Program-made: the position numbers and the translations under genes | Assembly: GCA_934045075.1 (NCBI GenBank) | Contig: OW203721.1 | Location: 22,320,672-22,384,671, forward strand | From: Yponomeuta sedellus | Taxonomy: Eukaryota > Arthropoda > Insecta > Lepidoptera > Yponomeutidae | Direction: 5' to 3' | DNA: 64,000 nucleotides | The notes under the pieces: model-generated | Databases searched by the model: none | What the model was told of the DNA's origin: nothing | What the model saw: the letters and a program-made list of their open reading frames with translations, nothing else | Part shown: positions 31,981 to 42,089 of the stretch, one piece after another | Numbering within the stretch: the stretch's first letter is position 1 | How the letters are laid out: every line of letters starts with the position of its first letter

Positions 31981-32825
31981 GACGTCCTAAAACCTTCCAG
32001 AGATGCGCAATCTAACTGGAAGCAATTAGAACTGGGGCAAATATGGACCGGCTTGAACTGAGGGGGTGGGCGCTATAGAGATCTGTTTTGAGAATTCTAA
32101 GTCACTGTGATCCTTTCAAGAGATGTTCCTAAAACCACTTGGAGAGATGCTCAGTATAGTTGGAACCTTGCAGGGACGAATATGGACCAGCTTGAATTGG
32201 AGGAAGGAAGAAAAGGAAAAAAAATGTAGGCAAATATAGTATACAATAAGTTTTTGAAATTAGTTAATGGTTCATGCATGTCTGCTCCAGACTCTGGCAT
32301 AAAAATGTCGGTAGATGGCCGACATATTATGTAGGCCATACTATAATAGAGTAAGAAGCCGGCTATGACAGTATATTTTGAGAATATATTGTTCCTGATG
32401 AAAGTTACTGTTATCCTATCCAGAGAGGATTTTCTTAAACCACTTGGAGACGCCCAGCTCAGCATTAAGCCAAAATTTGGGACAAAATTTGTCCCTGCAC
32501 TAATCAGGACCATTATTTTCTCAAAATATACTGTCATAGTCGGCGCTTTTGCACCTACAATTCAAGTTGGTCCATATTCAATATGTTGGATGGATGGATG
32601 TCGATATTAAACAGATGAAAGTTACTGTTATCCTATCCAGAGAGGATTTTCTAAAACCACCTGGATACGCCCAGCTCAGCATTAAGCCATTAGTGCAGGG
32701 ATAATTATGGACCCGCTGAAATTCAAGGTGCAAAATTGCCGACTATGACAGTATATTTTGAGAAAATAATGGTCCTGATGAAAGTAACTGTTATTCTCCT
32801 ATCCAGAGAGGATTTTCTGAAACCA
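31981..32825. repeat. Irregular array of a LINE-end-like unit with inverted pieces
   Basis: A unit containing TATCCAGAGAGGATTTTCT, AAACCACTTGGAGA and TATGGACC recurs at about 31990, 32130, 32415, 32635 and 32800. A TGACAGTATATTTTGAGAA segment occurs directly at 32367 and 32746 and inverted at 32515. In one frame it reads like the PKTTWRDAQ segment of a reverse transcriptase C-terminus. The array runs into the assembly gap. Confidence 0.65.
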
Positions 32826-33025
32826 NNNNNNNNNNNNNNNNNNNNNNNNNNNNNNNNNNNNNNNNNNNNNNNNNNNNNNNNNNNNNNNNNNNNNNNNNNN
32901 NNNNNNNNNNNNNNNNNNNNNNNNNNNNNNNNNNNNNNNNNNNNNNNNNNNNNNNNNNNNNNNNNNNNNNNNNNNNNNNNNNNNNNNNNNNNNNNNNNNN
33001 NNNNNNNNNNNNNNNNNNNNNNNNN
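32826..33025. other. Assembly gap, 200 N
   Basis: Exactly 200 undetermined bases, suggesting either a fixed-size scaffold gap or a repeat that could not be resolved. True content unknown. Confidence 0.99.
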
Positions 33026-33299
33026 GGACCAACCTGCTGGCCGAGGCGCCGCTCACTAGAGCTATAAAAATCCTTAACCAGCTGCAGCAAATATTGATAT
33101 ATTTATTTGCTCTTTGGGTGAATGCACAGATGAAATTAAAAAATCTGTGTTGTTAGATTGTTAAAATTAAATATTTACTTAGGCTTGTATTGTTAATTGT
33201 GTGGAATTTATATTTTATTACAGTCTAAACATTTAATTGTTCAACGAATTAGTTAATACTGTAAGGGTTGTGCAATTTAATAAATAAAAAAAATAAAAA

Positions 33300-34365
33300 A
33301 TATTGATGGATGGGGACGAACTCATACAATATTATGCATGACACGTCAGATGACACGTCACTTATTTTAAAATTAAGAGGACAAGAGAATGACCTTGACA
33401 GTACAAATAATGCTCTCTCTCGGGTACATAATTGGTTTACTACCAATAACTTATTGTTAAATTCAAAGAAGACAAAATGTATAAAGTTCACTCTACCAAA
33501 TGTCAAAGCGGTTGACAGCAATGTTATGTTGGGGAATGACAAATTAGACCTTGTAAATGAAACTGTATTTCTAGGTATCACAATTGATGCAAAGCTTCAA
33601 TGGGGTCCTCATATAGAAAAATTGGCAAATAGGCTTAGCTCTGCAGCATATGCTGTTAAAAGAATTAGGGAACTAACTGACGTCGCAACTGCTAGGCTTG
33701 TTTATTTTAGTTACTTCCATAGTGTTATGTCCTATGGCATACTACTGTGGGGACGGGCTGCAGATATTGAGACCATCTTTGTCTTGCAGAAGAGAGCGAT
33801 CAGATTCATTTATAAGCTAGGCAGTAGAGATTCGTTAAGAGATTTCTTTAAAGAAACTAACATCCTGACAGTTGCCAGTCAGTATATCTATGAAAACATT
33901 ATGTACGTCAGGAAAAATATCAGTAACTTTAAAACTTTAGGTAGCCAACACAATGTGAATACTAGAAATAAACATAAACTTTTGTTCCCACTATTTAGGC
34001 TGGCAAAGGTTAATACATCCTTCATGGGGCATTGTATACGCTTCTATAATAAAATCCCTGAAGATATATTAAGCTTGCCTGAATCGCGGTTCAAAAAATA
34101 TGTTAAGCACACTTTGTGCCAAAAGGGCTACTATAACATAAAGGATTATCTAGATGACAATGAGGTCTGGAATTATAGCCAGTACAATGTATGAGTTCTA
34201 TGTTTATAATAATTATGTAAACTATGTTAATTAAGGACTTTGAAAAGACTAAGTTTGGAGTTTTTTTGTCCATTTTTTCTCCAAAATGATCTAGATTTTG
34301 AAATGGACACCTAGTTTGAATTGTAACGTTCATTAAGACGCAGCTTCTGCGCTACTTTGAATAAA
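33300..34365 (+). pseudogene. LINE reverse transcriptase, 5'-truncated (Jockey/CR1-like)
   Basis: An open frame of 294 codons (33310-34194) starts just before the reverse transcriptase active site, seen as TSDDTSLIL (motif C, with Ser for the usual Ala), and continues with WFTTNNLLLNSKKTKCI, VFLGITIDAKLQWGPHI and the thumb SVMSYGILLWG, KRAIRFIY to the stop. About 60 percent of the protein, including the endonuclease and fingers, is missing. No stops inside, so it is fairly young. 5' truncation is the usual outcome of target-primed insertion. A poly(A)-like run at 33280-33300 directly before it probably belongs to another insertion. Confidence 0.85.
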
Positions 34366-34496
34366 ACCTTTTCATTTCATTTCATTTTCATTTCATTTCA
34401 TTTCATTTCATTTCATTTCATTTCATTTCATTTCATTTCATTTCATTTCATTTCATTTCATTTCATTTCATTTCATTTCATTTCATTTCATTTCAT
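34366..34496. repeat. TTTCA microsatellite, LINE tail
   Basis: About 26 TTTCA repeats with one early interruption follow the 3' untranslated part of the LINE (GAATAAAACC), so the array is the expanded LINE tail. The frame reading FHFIS repeats over it is not a gene. Confidence 0.95.
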
Positions 34497-35063
34497 GGTC
34501 TTTTGCCAATTCAACTTGCTTGAACTTGAATTAAATACACATATTCATCATATTCAATACACATTATACACTAAAATTTTCTGATGGAAATTGTAGAAAC
34601 TATAAAGTCCCTGTGGAGGCCTATACTATTAGCCTACTAGCTGAGTGTGGATGACAGTAAAACAAGAATGTTGCTCGGTTCATATATTTTCTGTGTCACA
34701 CATCATAAAAACAATTGCAACTCAGCGATATTTATAGTTTTACTCCCTCTACGGATATTTAAATCGGTGTCAGTCATTTATCGGGATAGGATTATAACCG
34801 GCCAATACATGTGCACATTTCACCTCCAATAGAGAAACCATTTTTCTACCACAGGGGGCCGATTCTCGCCCATGCGAATTGAAAGCGTACACGCAAAATA
34901 TTCGAAGGCTTAGACATTTGACGCATAAAAATAACATAGGATTACTCGACAGACTCATTAGACATTTTATTTTCTCATTCGAATTCAATCAAGCATGGCG
35001 TTCAGAATACAGATTTTGGCTGTCGCTCGACTTTTTACGTAGAATTCCAAGTCATAAGCCTTA
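34497..35063. other. Unassigned stretch
   Basis: No family recognised. Confidence 0.25.
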
Positions 35064-35325
35064 GAGTAGAATATCGTCGTTCATATTGCAAAACGTTCTA
35101 TGTCAAAAAACATTTTCGCTATTTCATCTTAATTGAAGGAAAACTTGATTCTGAATGTAAGTGACAATATAATGTAAGCCTGAGTAGGTGAGGATTATGA
35201 TGTCTTGCTATTTTCTTTGTATTTTTTTAATTTTTCATACAAATTTGGTGAAAAAACGTACACATGTTTTTGTTGACATGGCGCATTTTGCAATATGAAC
35301 GACGATATGACTTATTTGCTAATGA
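35064..35325. repeat. Imperfect inverted repeat, about 60 bp arms
   Basis: ATATCGTCGTTCATATTGCA (35071) is inverted at about 35290-35310, with weaker matching out to about 60 bases; spacer about 130 bases. Possibly an old MITE. Confidence 0.6.
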
Positions 35326-35848
35326 AGTGAGAATTGGCTCCCTGAAAGCGAAAATAATATTCGGAAAAGGTAAAATCGCGCACCGCAGCAAACCAGCTTT
35401 ACATCGCGTAGTTCCTGCAGGCACCGCGAAGTGCGCCTGCGCCCGCCGCCGCCGCACCTCAACCTCCATTGACGGTCTAATGTAATTTAATGCTTTAATA
35501 CGATTTTCCTCCACGAAGATAAATTCATCTGAGTGAATTTGACTGAAGCCGCAGCCTGGCTTCACGGGCGAATATAAAACGTCACTTAGCGTTTAAGTGA
35601 AATTTACGTACCGAAATCCCACTATAATCCTTTAACACGCGGGGGAAAAGGCCCGCGGAACGCATCACGAAGCCTTTTATTAGCGTAGTCGTACGAGCAA
35701 TTTGGTTTATACGGTGGGTGGAGGAGTGTAATTTCATTTGGCCGACAAAGAAGTGAATGAAGGCTGGCTAAGACAGTAGGATGCAGGACGAGAGCTCGGG
35801 AGAGACGTGGCCGAAATTAACGAGCCACGTGACATTCGCCTTCATAAT
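35326..35848. other. Unassigned, partly CpG-rich stretch
   Basis: A GC-rich patch at 35385-35465 (GCGCCTGCGCCCGCCGCCGC) lies in otherwise AT-rich DNA. No coding or promoter element could be established. Confidence 0.3.
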
Positions 35849-36396
35849 GCCCGGGATACACGAGGCTAGTTTTTCAAGCTAGGACAGCTAACTAGTTATG
35901 TACTTAACTGTCCTGGCTTGCTGACCTAGCTTCCAAAATGAACTGCATGCGAGAAAAAACACACTATTCGACTGAAAGAGTCAAAAACTTTGAAAACGAT
36001 TAGACTTGTCTTTATAACTTGGAAGGGCGGCGTTCTACAGACATTCATGGTCACCGTTCAGTTGTACAAACTTTAAATTAATCTCTGTACTTAGTTTGGG
36101 CATTTTAAAATCTCAAAAAACACGTCGCGGTAAGAAAAACTAGCCAACTGAAAACTAGCTTCGCCGGCCACATGGGACTAGAACACAAGCCAGGATAGTA
36201 AAATCAGTGGTGGGGGGCGCTACTATCCTAAAAATACAACTCCATTCTATTAAAAACTACCCTGGCTTGTAAACTAGCTTACTAGCTCAGAAATGAAGCT
36301 AGTTTTGTCTACACGGGGCCAGAAGTATTAGCTTGTTAGCTTACTGACACTAGCTTGCTATCCTGACTTGAAAAACTAGCCTCGTGTAACTCGGGC
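35849..36396. mobile_element. Unclassified inverted-repeat element, 548 bp
   Basis: Ends GCCCGGGATACACGAGGCTA and, inverted, GCCCGAGTTACACGAGGCTA; similarity continues through GTTTTTCAAG and TAGGA[C/T]AGC for about 50 bases. The interior is packed with CTAG-containing words (ACTAGCTT, GCTAGTTTT, CTAGCC) in both directions. Possible AT at both edges. No coding capacity and no superfamily assignment. Confidence 0.78.
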
Positions 36397-37139
36397 ATAA
36401 AAGACCCCTCCTGCTCTAATTAGTACGTGTCTCGCACGCGAGACGTGACCAACTCAGAGGTGACGATGGCCCTGGTAATGACCAGAAGAAGGACTTTCCT
36501 CCTGAAGGGCAGTGTTAAGGTGTGATGGTAGGAACAGGTACCTAGTTACGTTACATTACTAAGTATTCTTTGAATGATTGATTTATTTTGCCGCAAACCA
36601 ATATGCTTCGATAACAATAATTATAAAATAAAGTGGGCGTACGACAATGATACTATTTCAGCGTTTGCTATTTCTATTCTGAACAGTGCTCATTTTGAAA
36701 TAGCACCTTCACGCAAAATGAAAATAACGTGTCATTCAGCTAGGGCTTAACATGAAAAGAATCTTAAGCTACTGATTAAAAATTAATAAATAAATACATT
36801 TGTTCCGATTTGGGAACTTTGAGTATTGACAAAAATATCTTTGAAAAGGCAAAATGTTTACTTAAGGAACTTAAATTGTTAGTTTCAGACTTAATACATT
36901 AATAATTTATCTCATTAAGTCATGAGTGTTGTTCCGGATTCACTTCCCCGTGATACGTAGGAGAATCCGAGTAATGTCACCTGTTAAGCTTAATCCGGAT
37001 TCACTTACTTCTAATATGCTCAGTCACGATCAGTTTCATAATTATGTAATAAGTGTAGTGCTTAGGAAAGTTTTAATAAAAAAATTTAATAATGTACTTA
37101 CTTAATTAAAACAAAGAGCAAATGCAATACATCTCGCGT
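36397..37139. other. Unassigned stretch
   Basis: Contains GTCTCGC AC GCGAGAC, a short palindrome near 36428, and a twice-used ATCCGGATTCACTT motif (about 36935 and 36992). Nothing else recognised. Confidence 0.25.
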
Positions 37140-37209
37140 TTTGTCGCGCTAAATTGTTAGAATTAGACAATTCGCGTTTAGTCACGATTTCGCGTGGTTG
37201 TACTACCTA

Positions 37210-37425
37210 CTACCGTCGGGAATTAAATTAATTACGTTTTACCTAATAAATAATCGGGTTAGACCCGTTCAATATAGCTCTGTGAACAACTAGGTATGGT
37301 TATATATTAAACGGGTCTGACCGCGATTCTTTACTAGGTAAAATGCTGACTGTACCCCATCAGTCTACCCGTGAACACGTCAACTGCTACGCTGCCGAAA
37401 CGTCGGGAGCTAAATAATCGCGATT
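37210..37425. repeat. ACCCGTTTAATA / CCGAAACGTCGGG repeat
   Basis: TCGGGTTAGACCCGTTCAAT and, inverted, ATTAAACGGGTCTGACCGCG about 50 bases later; then CAGTCTACCCGTGAACACGT and GCCGAAACGTCGGGAGC. Parts recur at 43445-43620, 14355 and 19945. Confidence 0.6.
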
Positions 37426-37433
37426 AGACCCGT

Positions 37434-37697
37434 GCTGTGTGGCGTCCGCCTAGAGAATGGCACCAACACAAATTCTTCCCGCGGCTGTCGTAAAAGGCGA
37501 CTAATAGGCACAAACCGGGAGCTGGGCAGCAGCGCCCCCTGCAGTACAATTCCACCAAACTGCGGTCCCCAATTAACCCGCATGCCCAGCGTGGGGATTA
37601 TGGGCATTACCCCCCCATTGATGGCACAACCTTGCGCTATATCGCTCATTAGGGGAGGGCTATGTCCAGCCATGTCAGTGAACTAATATAGCCTGAA
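37434..37697 (+). repeat. RTE-tailed SINE-like element
   Basis: Same family as 1287-1540: CTGTGTGGCGTCCGCCTAGA to AGCCTGAAGAAG. A probable short target duplication (AGACCC) brackets it. Confidence 0.82.
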
Positions 37698-37769
37698 GAA
37701 GACCCTGTTATTAAATAACTAGGTATGAGCATCGCGAGACTTTAAGCCGCTGGGGGGTGATAACTAGCG

Positions 37770-37860
37770 CCACCAATGGAATAAAAATCATAACTTGTTT
37801 TATAATAAGCTTTTTACAAAAAGAAAGCGTTAAAAATCTTAGGTAGCGCTATGTAGCATC
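37770..37860. mobile_element. MITE arm (TAGCGCCACCAATGG end)
   Basis: AACTAGCGCCACCAATGGAA then AAAATCATAACTTGTTTTAT, the end shared with 2752-3048, 38810-38875 and 40845. Confidence 0.65.
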
Positions 37861-38016
37861 CTCCAGCGCCTTAAAAAAACTAGACTAAGGGATAAAAATG
37901 TGTCTTGAATTTCCGTAATTTTATTGTCTAACGAGGAATTACGCCTAATTCGCCCGAACCCACCCGAGTTCACCCGACACGCTTGCTCTCTGATTTACAT
38001 TCTCTCGACACGTTTT
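37858..38016 (+). repeat. Direct repeat, copy 1
   Basis: From TCCAGCGCCTTA to GATTTACATTCTCTCGACAC, about 90 percent identical by eye to 38869-39058. Both copies are immediately preceded by a MITE end. Confidence 0.8.
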
Positions 38017-38809
38017 TAGCAGATATTTATTAGAGTCCTACGATCTTGATACTATGTTCTAGTCTGTTTGTTTTAAAAATAATTATCAAAGATATTAAAA
38101 ATTTTTATGTTTACCTATTGAATAAGAATAAAAATATTTTTATTGCCACTCACAAACTAGCTTAAAATTAACATTTAACATTATCTATCATCTTATTTAT
38201 TACTAGTCTAGTGAGGCAAAAGGGAACGACTCAGCTAATGCTATCACGACTCGTAAGGTGCGTGCAACGCTGATTTTCAGTCATTCCCTATTCCCAGAGT
38301 TGTTGTGCGGGAGTGTTTGTAGTTAGGACACGTCTATACTTCAACTTAACTAAAAGAAGGTAAGTAATTACATTTCTGTTAAAATCTAAATAAATAAAAA
38401 GTAATTAATAACAACAATCAGTCTTGAGATGAAATATATTGTGTGTATGTCAGTGAGTGAGTGAAAGAGTGTGTGTGAGGGTGTATCTGTGTGTGTGAAT
38501 GAGTGAGTGACTGTGTATATACGTGTACACGTTACTGTGTGATTTATATACCGATATAAGTCGGATTGTATGATAAATAGAGCATTTTAGCCTTTAACAT
38601 AACTAAAATAATATAGGGTAAAATTATTGGTTGAGTGGACTGTATTTAGAAGGCTGGTGACAATGACCTTGGTGATTATATTATAAAATCAAATAAACCG
38701 CGTGCGGGAGCGGCAAACCACGAACTCAATGTACAATAGTGACAAGTGACAACATAACAATGCAACTCAATGTTGCCACAATAAAAAAATATTTTTGTCG
38801 CGAACACCT
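38017..38809. other. Unassigned stretch between direct repeats, with donor-like site
   Basis: AAAAGAAG followed by GTAAGTAA at about 38352-38367 is a strong donor-like string; no exon can be defined. A TG/GTGA-rich run occupies 38440-38520. Confidence 0.35.
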
Positions 38810-38868
38810 ATTGAAAAAAAAACGTATTATAAAACAAGTTATGATTTTCATTCCATTGGTGGAGCTCG
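38810..38868. mobile_element. MITE arm, opposite end
   Basis: ACGTATTATAAAACAAGTTA, ATGATTTTCATTCCATTGGT, GGAGCTCGTTAG: inverted relative to 37770. Confidence 0.6.
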
Positions 38869-39063
38869 TTAGCGTGTTCCAGCGCCTTAAGAAAAACTAC
38901 ACTGAAGGATAAAAAGTTGTCTTCTTCTTCAGGCTTTATTAAAAGTTGTCTTGAATTTCCGTGATGTTATTGTCTAACGACGAATTACGCCTAATTCCCC
39001 CGAACCCACCCGAGTTCACCCGACACGCTTGCTCTCTGATTTACATTCATTCGACACGTTTCG
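38869..39063 (+). repeat. Direct repeat, copy 2
   Basis: Second copy of 37858-38016, with the small RTE-tail insertion at 38921-38940 and the end CATTCATTCGACACGTTT. Confidence 0.8.
38921..38940 (-). mobile_element. 20 bp RTE-tail micro-insertion
   Basis: CTTCTTCTTCAGGCTTTATT equals the extreme 3' end of the RTE/SINE tail on the minus strand. AAAAGTTGT occurs on each side (38912-38920 and 38941-38949) but only once, as AAAATGTGT, in the unoccupied direct repeat near 37897. Confidence 0.75.
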
Positions 39064-39237
39064 GCAAACGGCGGGCCATGACGACTTAAAATATTCAATA
39101 AGATTACTGTGCGATTTGCGCCGTCTTATTTCTGAGGCAGCCGTATGCCACGGATCGCTCGATGAATATTAATTTATGGATTGCGTAATTCGTCGCCACA
39201 AAAGCGGTAGCTGCCTGCTTTTTTTTTTCAACGAAGC

Positions 39238-39348
39238 TCGGACCAACCCGGGCTTGGCCCCCCTGGTGGAGTATGGCCTGACCTTCCTGCGAAGAAAGAG
39301 GTCCGTGTCCCAGCAATGGGGACGTATAAGGGTTGATGTCGAAACTTG
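39238..39348 (+). repeat. 5S-SINE tail fragment
   Basis: GACCAACCCGGGCTTGGCCC through GGGGACGTATAAGGGTTGAT. Confidence 0.78.
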
Positions 39349-39687
39349 GAGGACATAATAATATAGTCCATTTATTTAGTTAATTAAATATATGTAATTA
39401 ATCTAGATAAGTCTTGAAGGATAAGATTATTGAAATATACACTTTGTGAAATCACATTGGATTGGTAAAGTATAAAGATTTTGATTTAAAAAGTGTGTAT
39501 TTCGATAAAAATACTTAACAAGGTTGTTTACATTTTTTAAGTCCCGAACCATATGGCTTACAAATGTCTTTAGAGGTCCGTGGACTACAGTTAAATTCCC
39601 TTTCAAACATAAGATAAGATAACAATATTAATTATTCTACACCAGAGCACATGCAAAGATACTGCTTACTACTACAATGCTGCCTTG
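39349..39687. other. Unassigned AT-rich stretch
   Basis: Nothing recognised. Confidence 0.25.
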
Positions 39688-39756
39688 TGATCTGTCAGGA
39701 TCGTGGCAAGTGGCAGTCCCTGGTCTCTGCCTACCCCTCTGGGATACAGGCGTGAC
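39688..39756 (+). pseudogene. RTE-like LINE C-terminal end
   Basis: Encodes VICQDRGKWQSLVSAYPSGI, QA and a stop (TGA at about 39754), the last 22 codons of a reverse transcriptase. It is the seed of the adjacent microsatellite. A degenerate relative is at 15250-15475. Confidence 0.75.
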
Positions 39757-40045
39757 GTTATGTATGTATGTATGTATGTATGTATGTATGTATGTATGTA
39801 TGTATGTATGTATGTATGTATGTATGTATGTATGTATGTATGTATGTATGTATGTATGTATGTATGTATGTATGTATGTATGTATGTATGTATGTATGTA
39901 TGTATGTATGTATGTATGTATGTATGTATGTATGTATGTATGTATGTATGTATGTATGTATGTATGTATGTATGTATGTATGTATGTATGTATGTATGTA
40001 TGTATGTATGTACGTATGTATGTAAGGGTGTATGTATGTATGTTA
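39757..40045. repeat. Long TATG microsatellite
   Basis: About 65 nearly perfect TATG units (to 40010), then interrupted units. The MYVC/VCMY-repeat open frames over it, up to 143 codons, are artefacts of the 4-base period. Confidence 0.97.
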
Positions 40046-40224
40046 TTTATGTGTGTGCTGCCTTATTGCTAAAAGCAATTTATTCCAGACAACCTTATGA
40101 CGAAAAGTTGCTGAATGCAAAGAGAGACGGGTAGTTAAACACATAGTTTGTGTTTTCTATTATTCAAGTTACAATTCAGGTTTGAGTTCAAGTTATGAGT
40201 ACGGCTTTACCATTAATTATGGAG

Positions 40225-40465
40225 GGAAAACCAGCGCCACCAATAGTAAAAAATCATTATGTATTCTAGAAGCTGTTTTAGCATAAAAGTTTCTGATCAT
40301 TCTCTCATTTGCGTTAAAAGTGATTTTTAGGACACGAAGGCAAAAACCGAGTACTAAATAAAATTAACACTTAAAACTGATGTTTTGCATGAGAGGTATA
40401 CCTAAATGCTATCTAGTCTCATTTCCGTCATTTTAAGTTTTCGGTCTTGGGTCCTAAAAATCTTT
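40225..40465. repeat. Inverted-repeat element related to MITE arm
   Basis: Starts CCAGCGCCACCAATAG, like other MITE ends here. GATTTTTAGGACACGAAGGC (40322) is inverted at about 40440-40463 as GGTCTTGGGTCCTAAAAATC. Confidence 0.5.
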
Positions 40466-40604
40466 ATTAACATAATTGAGAGATTGATTGACACTTTTTG
40501 CAAAAACGATCTGTAAAAAAAGAAAGAAAGATTGGTGGCTCCAAAGTATTACTTACTCCCTGGAGACCCTTAATATTATTGACGACATACAATTTAGCAT
40601 TTAA

Positions 40605-40835
40605 GCGGCGGGGGCCCAATGGGTAGAACAAAGCTCTACGAAGCGGGAGACTCAAGTTCGATTCCCGTTGTGCTGCAAGCATGTACCAATGACTTTGTTT
40701 TGCTGAGTTATGTGTTTCCACTCGGTACCCGTGAAGGAAAACATCGTGTTGAAACCTGAGTATCTGAGGTGTTCAAATACCTCAGCGCTTGGAATTTTCA
40801 ATCCGCGGTGGGCACGCGTCGCACTTAAGGCGCTT
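40605..40835 (+). repeat. tRNA-derived SINE (ATGACTTTG family), near full length
   Basis: Decayed tRNA head (CCCAATGGGTAGAACAAAGC, B box GTTCGATTCCC), then ATGTACCAATGACTTTGTTT, GGAAAACATCGTGTTGAAAC, ATACCTCAGCGCTTGGAATT and GCGGTGGGCACGCGTCG. Confidence 0.75.
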
Positions 40836-40844
40836 TCGGGTGCT

Positions 40845-41120
40845 TACTTGCGCCACCAATGGAATAAAAAACAAAACATGTTTTCTTCTTCTTCTTTTTC
40901 AGACTATGTTATGTAGTTATCATTAAACCTGTTTTATAATACGTTTTTTTTTTTCAAAAAGTTACATAACATCTCAATAACTCTAACTATTTTAGAGCAT
41001 ACAGTCTAGACTGTATGCAACATCCTAGGACGTTAATCGTTTTTCGCTAAAAACGGCTGTTTTTATTTATAGATAATACGAGTATATATGATTTTCATCG
41101 ATAACGGTTTTTTTTTTGTC
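40845..41120. mobile_element. MITE with RTE-tail insert and perfect palindrome
   Basis: GCGCCACCAATGGAATAAAA end, arm interrupted at about 40878-40925 by a TCTTCTTC...AGACTATGTTATGTAGT RTE-tail piece, then CCTGTTTTATAATACG. The interior has a perfect 22 bp palindrome at 40997-41018 (GCATACAGTCT and its reverse complement) and TAATCG...CGCTAAAAACGGC as in 2752-3048. Confidence 0.65.
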
Positions 41121-41279
41121 TACTTTTATCTCATTTTGAATAAGGACAATTTGACTCAGGACACTGGCCTTTAGTCCGCATACCTCAGACTAACATCTCA
41201 TTTAACGAAATCGTACGGTGGTACATTCTTAAATATACAGACATACATTATTACGTACTTTTACACACCTAATACTTTA

Positions 41280-41615
41280 CGTCTGGGTAAAAGTGGGAAA
41301 TCATTTACCACTATTTCAATGGACCGCATGGTTTCCAAAGTGGCCGAAGGGAAATGGGCGACTCTGTATACACAAAATAGTGATACGCCAAAGCAAAAAC
41401 CCTTAATTTTGGCTGTACCGTAGTGGGTTTAAAAATGGGAAACCCGAATCATTTACCACTATTTCAGTGGACCGCACAAATGGGCGACTCTGTACACACA
41501 AGCTAAAACAAAAGCCCTTCCTTTTGTCTGTACCGTAGTCGGCTAAAAGTGGAAACCCGAATCATTTACCACTATTTCGGTGGACCGCATAAATGGGCGA
41601 CTCTGCGAGGCAATC
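41280..41615 (+). repeat. Tandem repeat, three units
   Basis: AATCATTTACCACTATTTC, TGGACCGCA and AAATGGGCGACTCTG recur from 41308, 41448 and 41559. The first unit carries an extra piece (GGTTTCCAAAGTGGCCGAAG). Linkers contain GTACCGTAGT[G/C]GG. Confidence 0.82.
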
Positions 41616-41835
41616 AAGCGAGATTGCTGAAAACCTCAAATGGGAAGGGGGTGAATGCCCCTAGGGTCGATCTTTATTTTTAGAAAATGCGGGTTAAGCC
41701 TTCCGCCTGACCCTATCACGCATCCCTAGCCTCTGCACAAACCAAACGCACCAAAAGGTGAGCTCTGACTTCAGCGTACCTAGCACGACAGAGTGAGTTT
41801 TAAACGCCAAAAGCTTGTAACATAAACTTGAGTAT
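41616..41835. repeat. Unclassified sequence related to 54530-54600
   Basis: TGACCCTATCAC, GCATCCCTAGCC resemble AACCCTGTCGCCATCCCTAGC at 54550-54570; both follow GGGGGTGA-type runs. Class unknown. Confidence 0.35.
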
Positions 41836-42070
41836 ATATTCTTTTTAATGCACTAACCCGTGCTAAGGACAATTAAAAAAACCTATTTAGAGGCGAATAA
41901 TTCCACCCATGCCGGGACTCGAACCCGCGACCTCTGGCTATCCGTACCAGCGCTCTCCCAACTGAGCCAATGGGCGACGCACCGGCATCAGTGAAATTTC
42001 GAACCTCTTTACAACACTCTCTGTATTACGTACAGGCAGCAACATCTGGCTGAAGTAATTTGCATTACTT
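41836..42070 (-). repeat. tRNA-derived SINE, long copy
   Basis: Tail TTTTTAATGCACTAACCCGT, tRNA-like part (B box complement GGGACTCGAACCC) and extension GTATTACGTACAGGCAGCAA. Confidence 0.78.
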
Positions 42071-42089
42071 GCAAACTTGTTTTATAAAC

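Noticed and set aside
32736..33090. Open frames across the gap
   Set aside because: They are made of undetermined bases.
34357..34584. Open frame with FHFIS repeats
   Set aside because: Artefact of the TTTCA microsatellite.
38440..38520. Telomere- or satellite-type repeat
   Set aside because: It is an irregular GTGA/TG-rich run, without the TTAGG unit of insect telomeres.
39677..40134. Open frames of up to 143 codons reading MYVC repeats
   Set aside because: They arise only from the TATG microsatellite; frames in different phases give the same peptide pattern.
41280..41615. CRISPR-like array
   Set aside because: Units are long, linkers are themselves similar, and the context is eukaryotic transposon-rich DNA.
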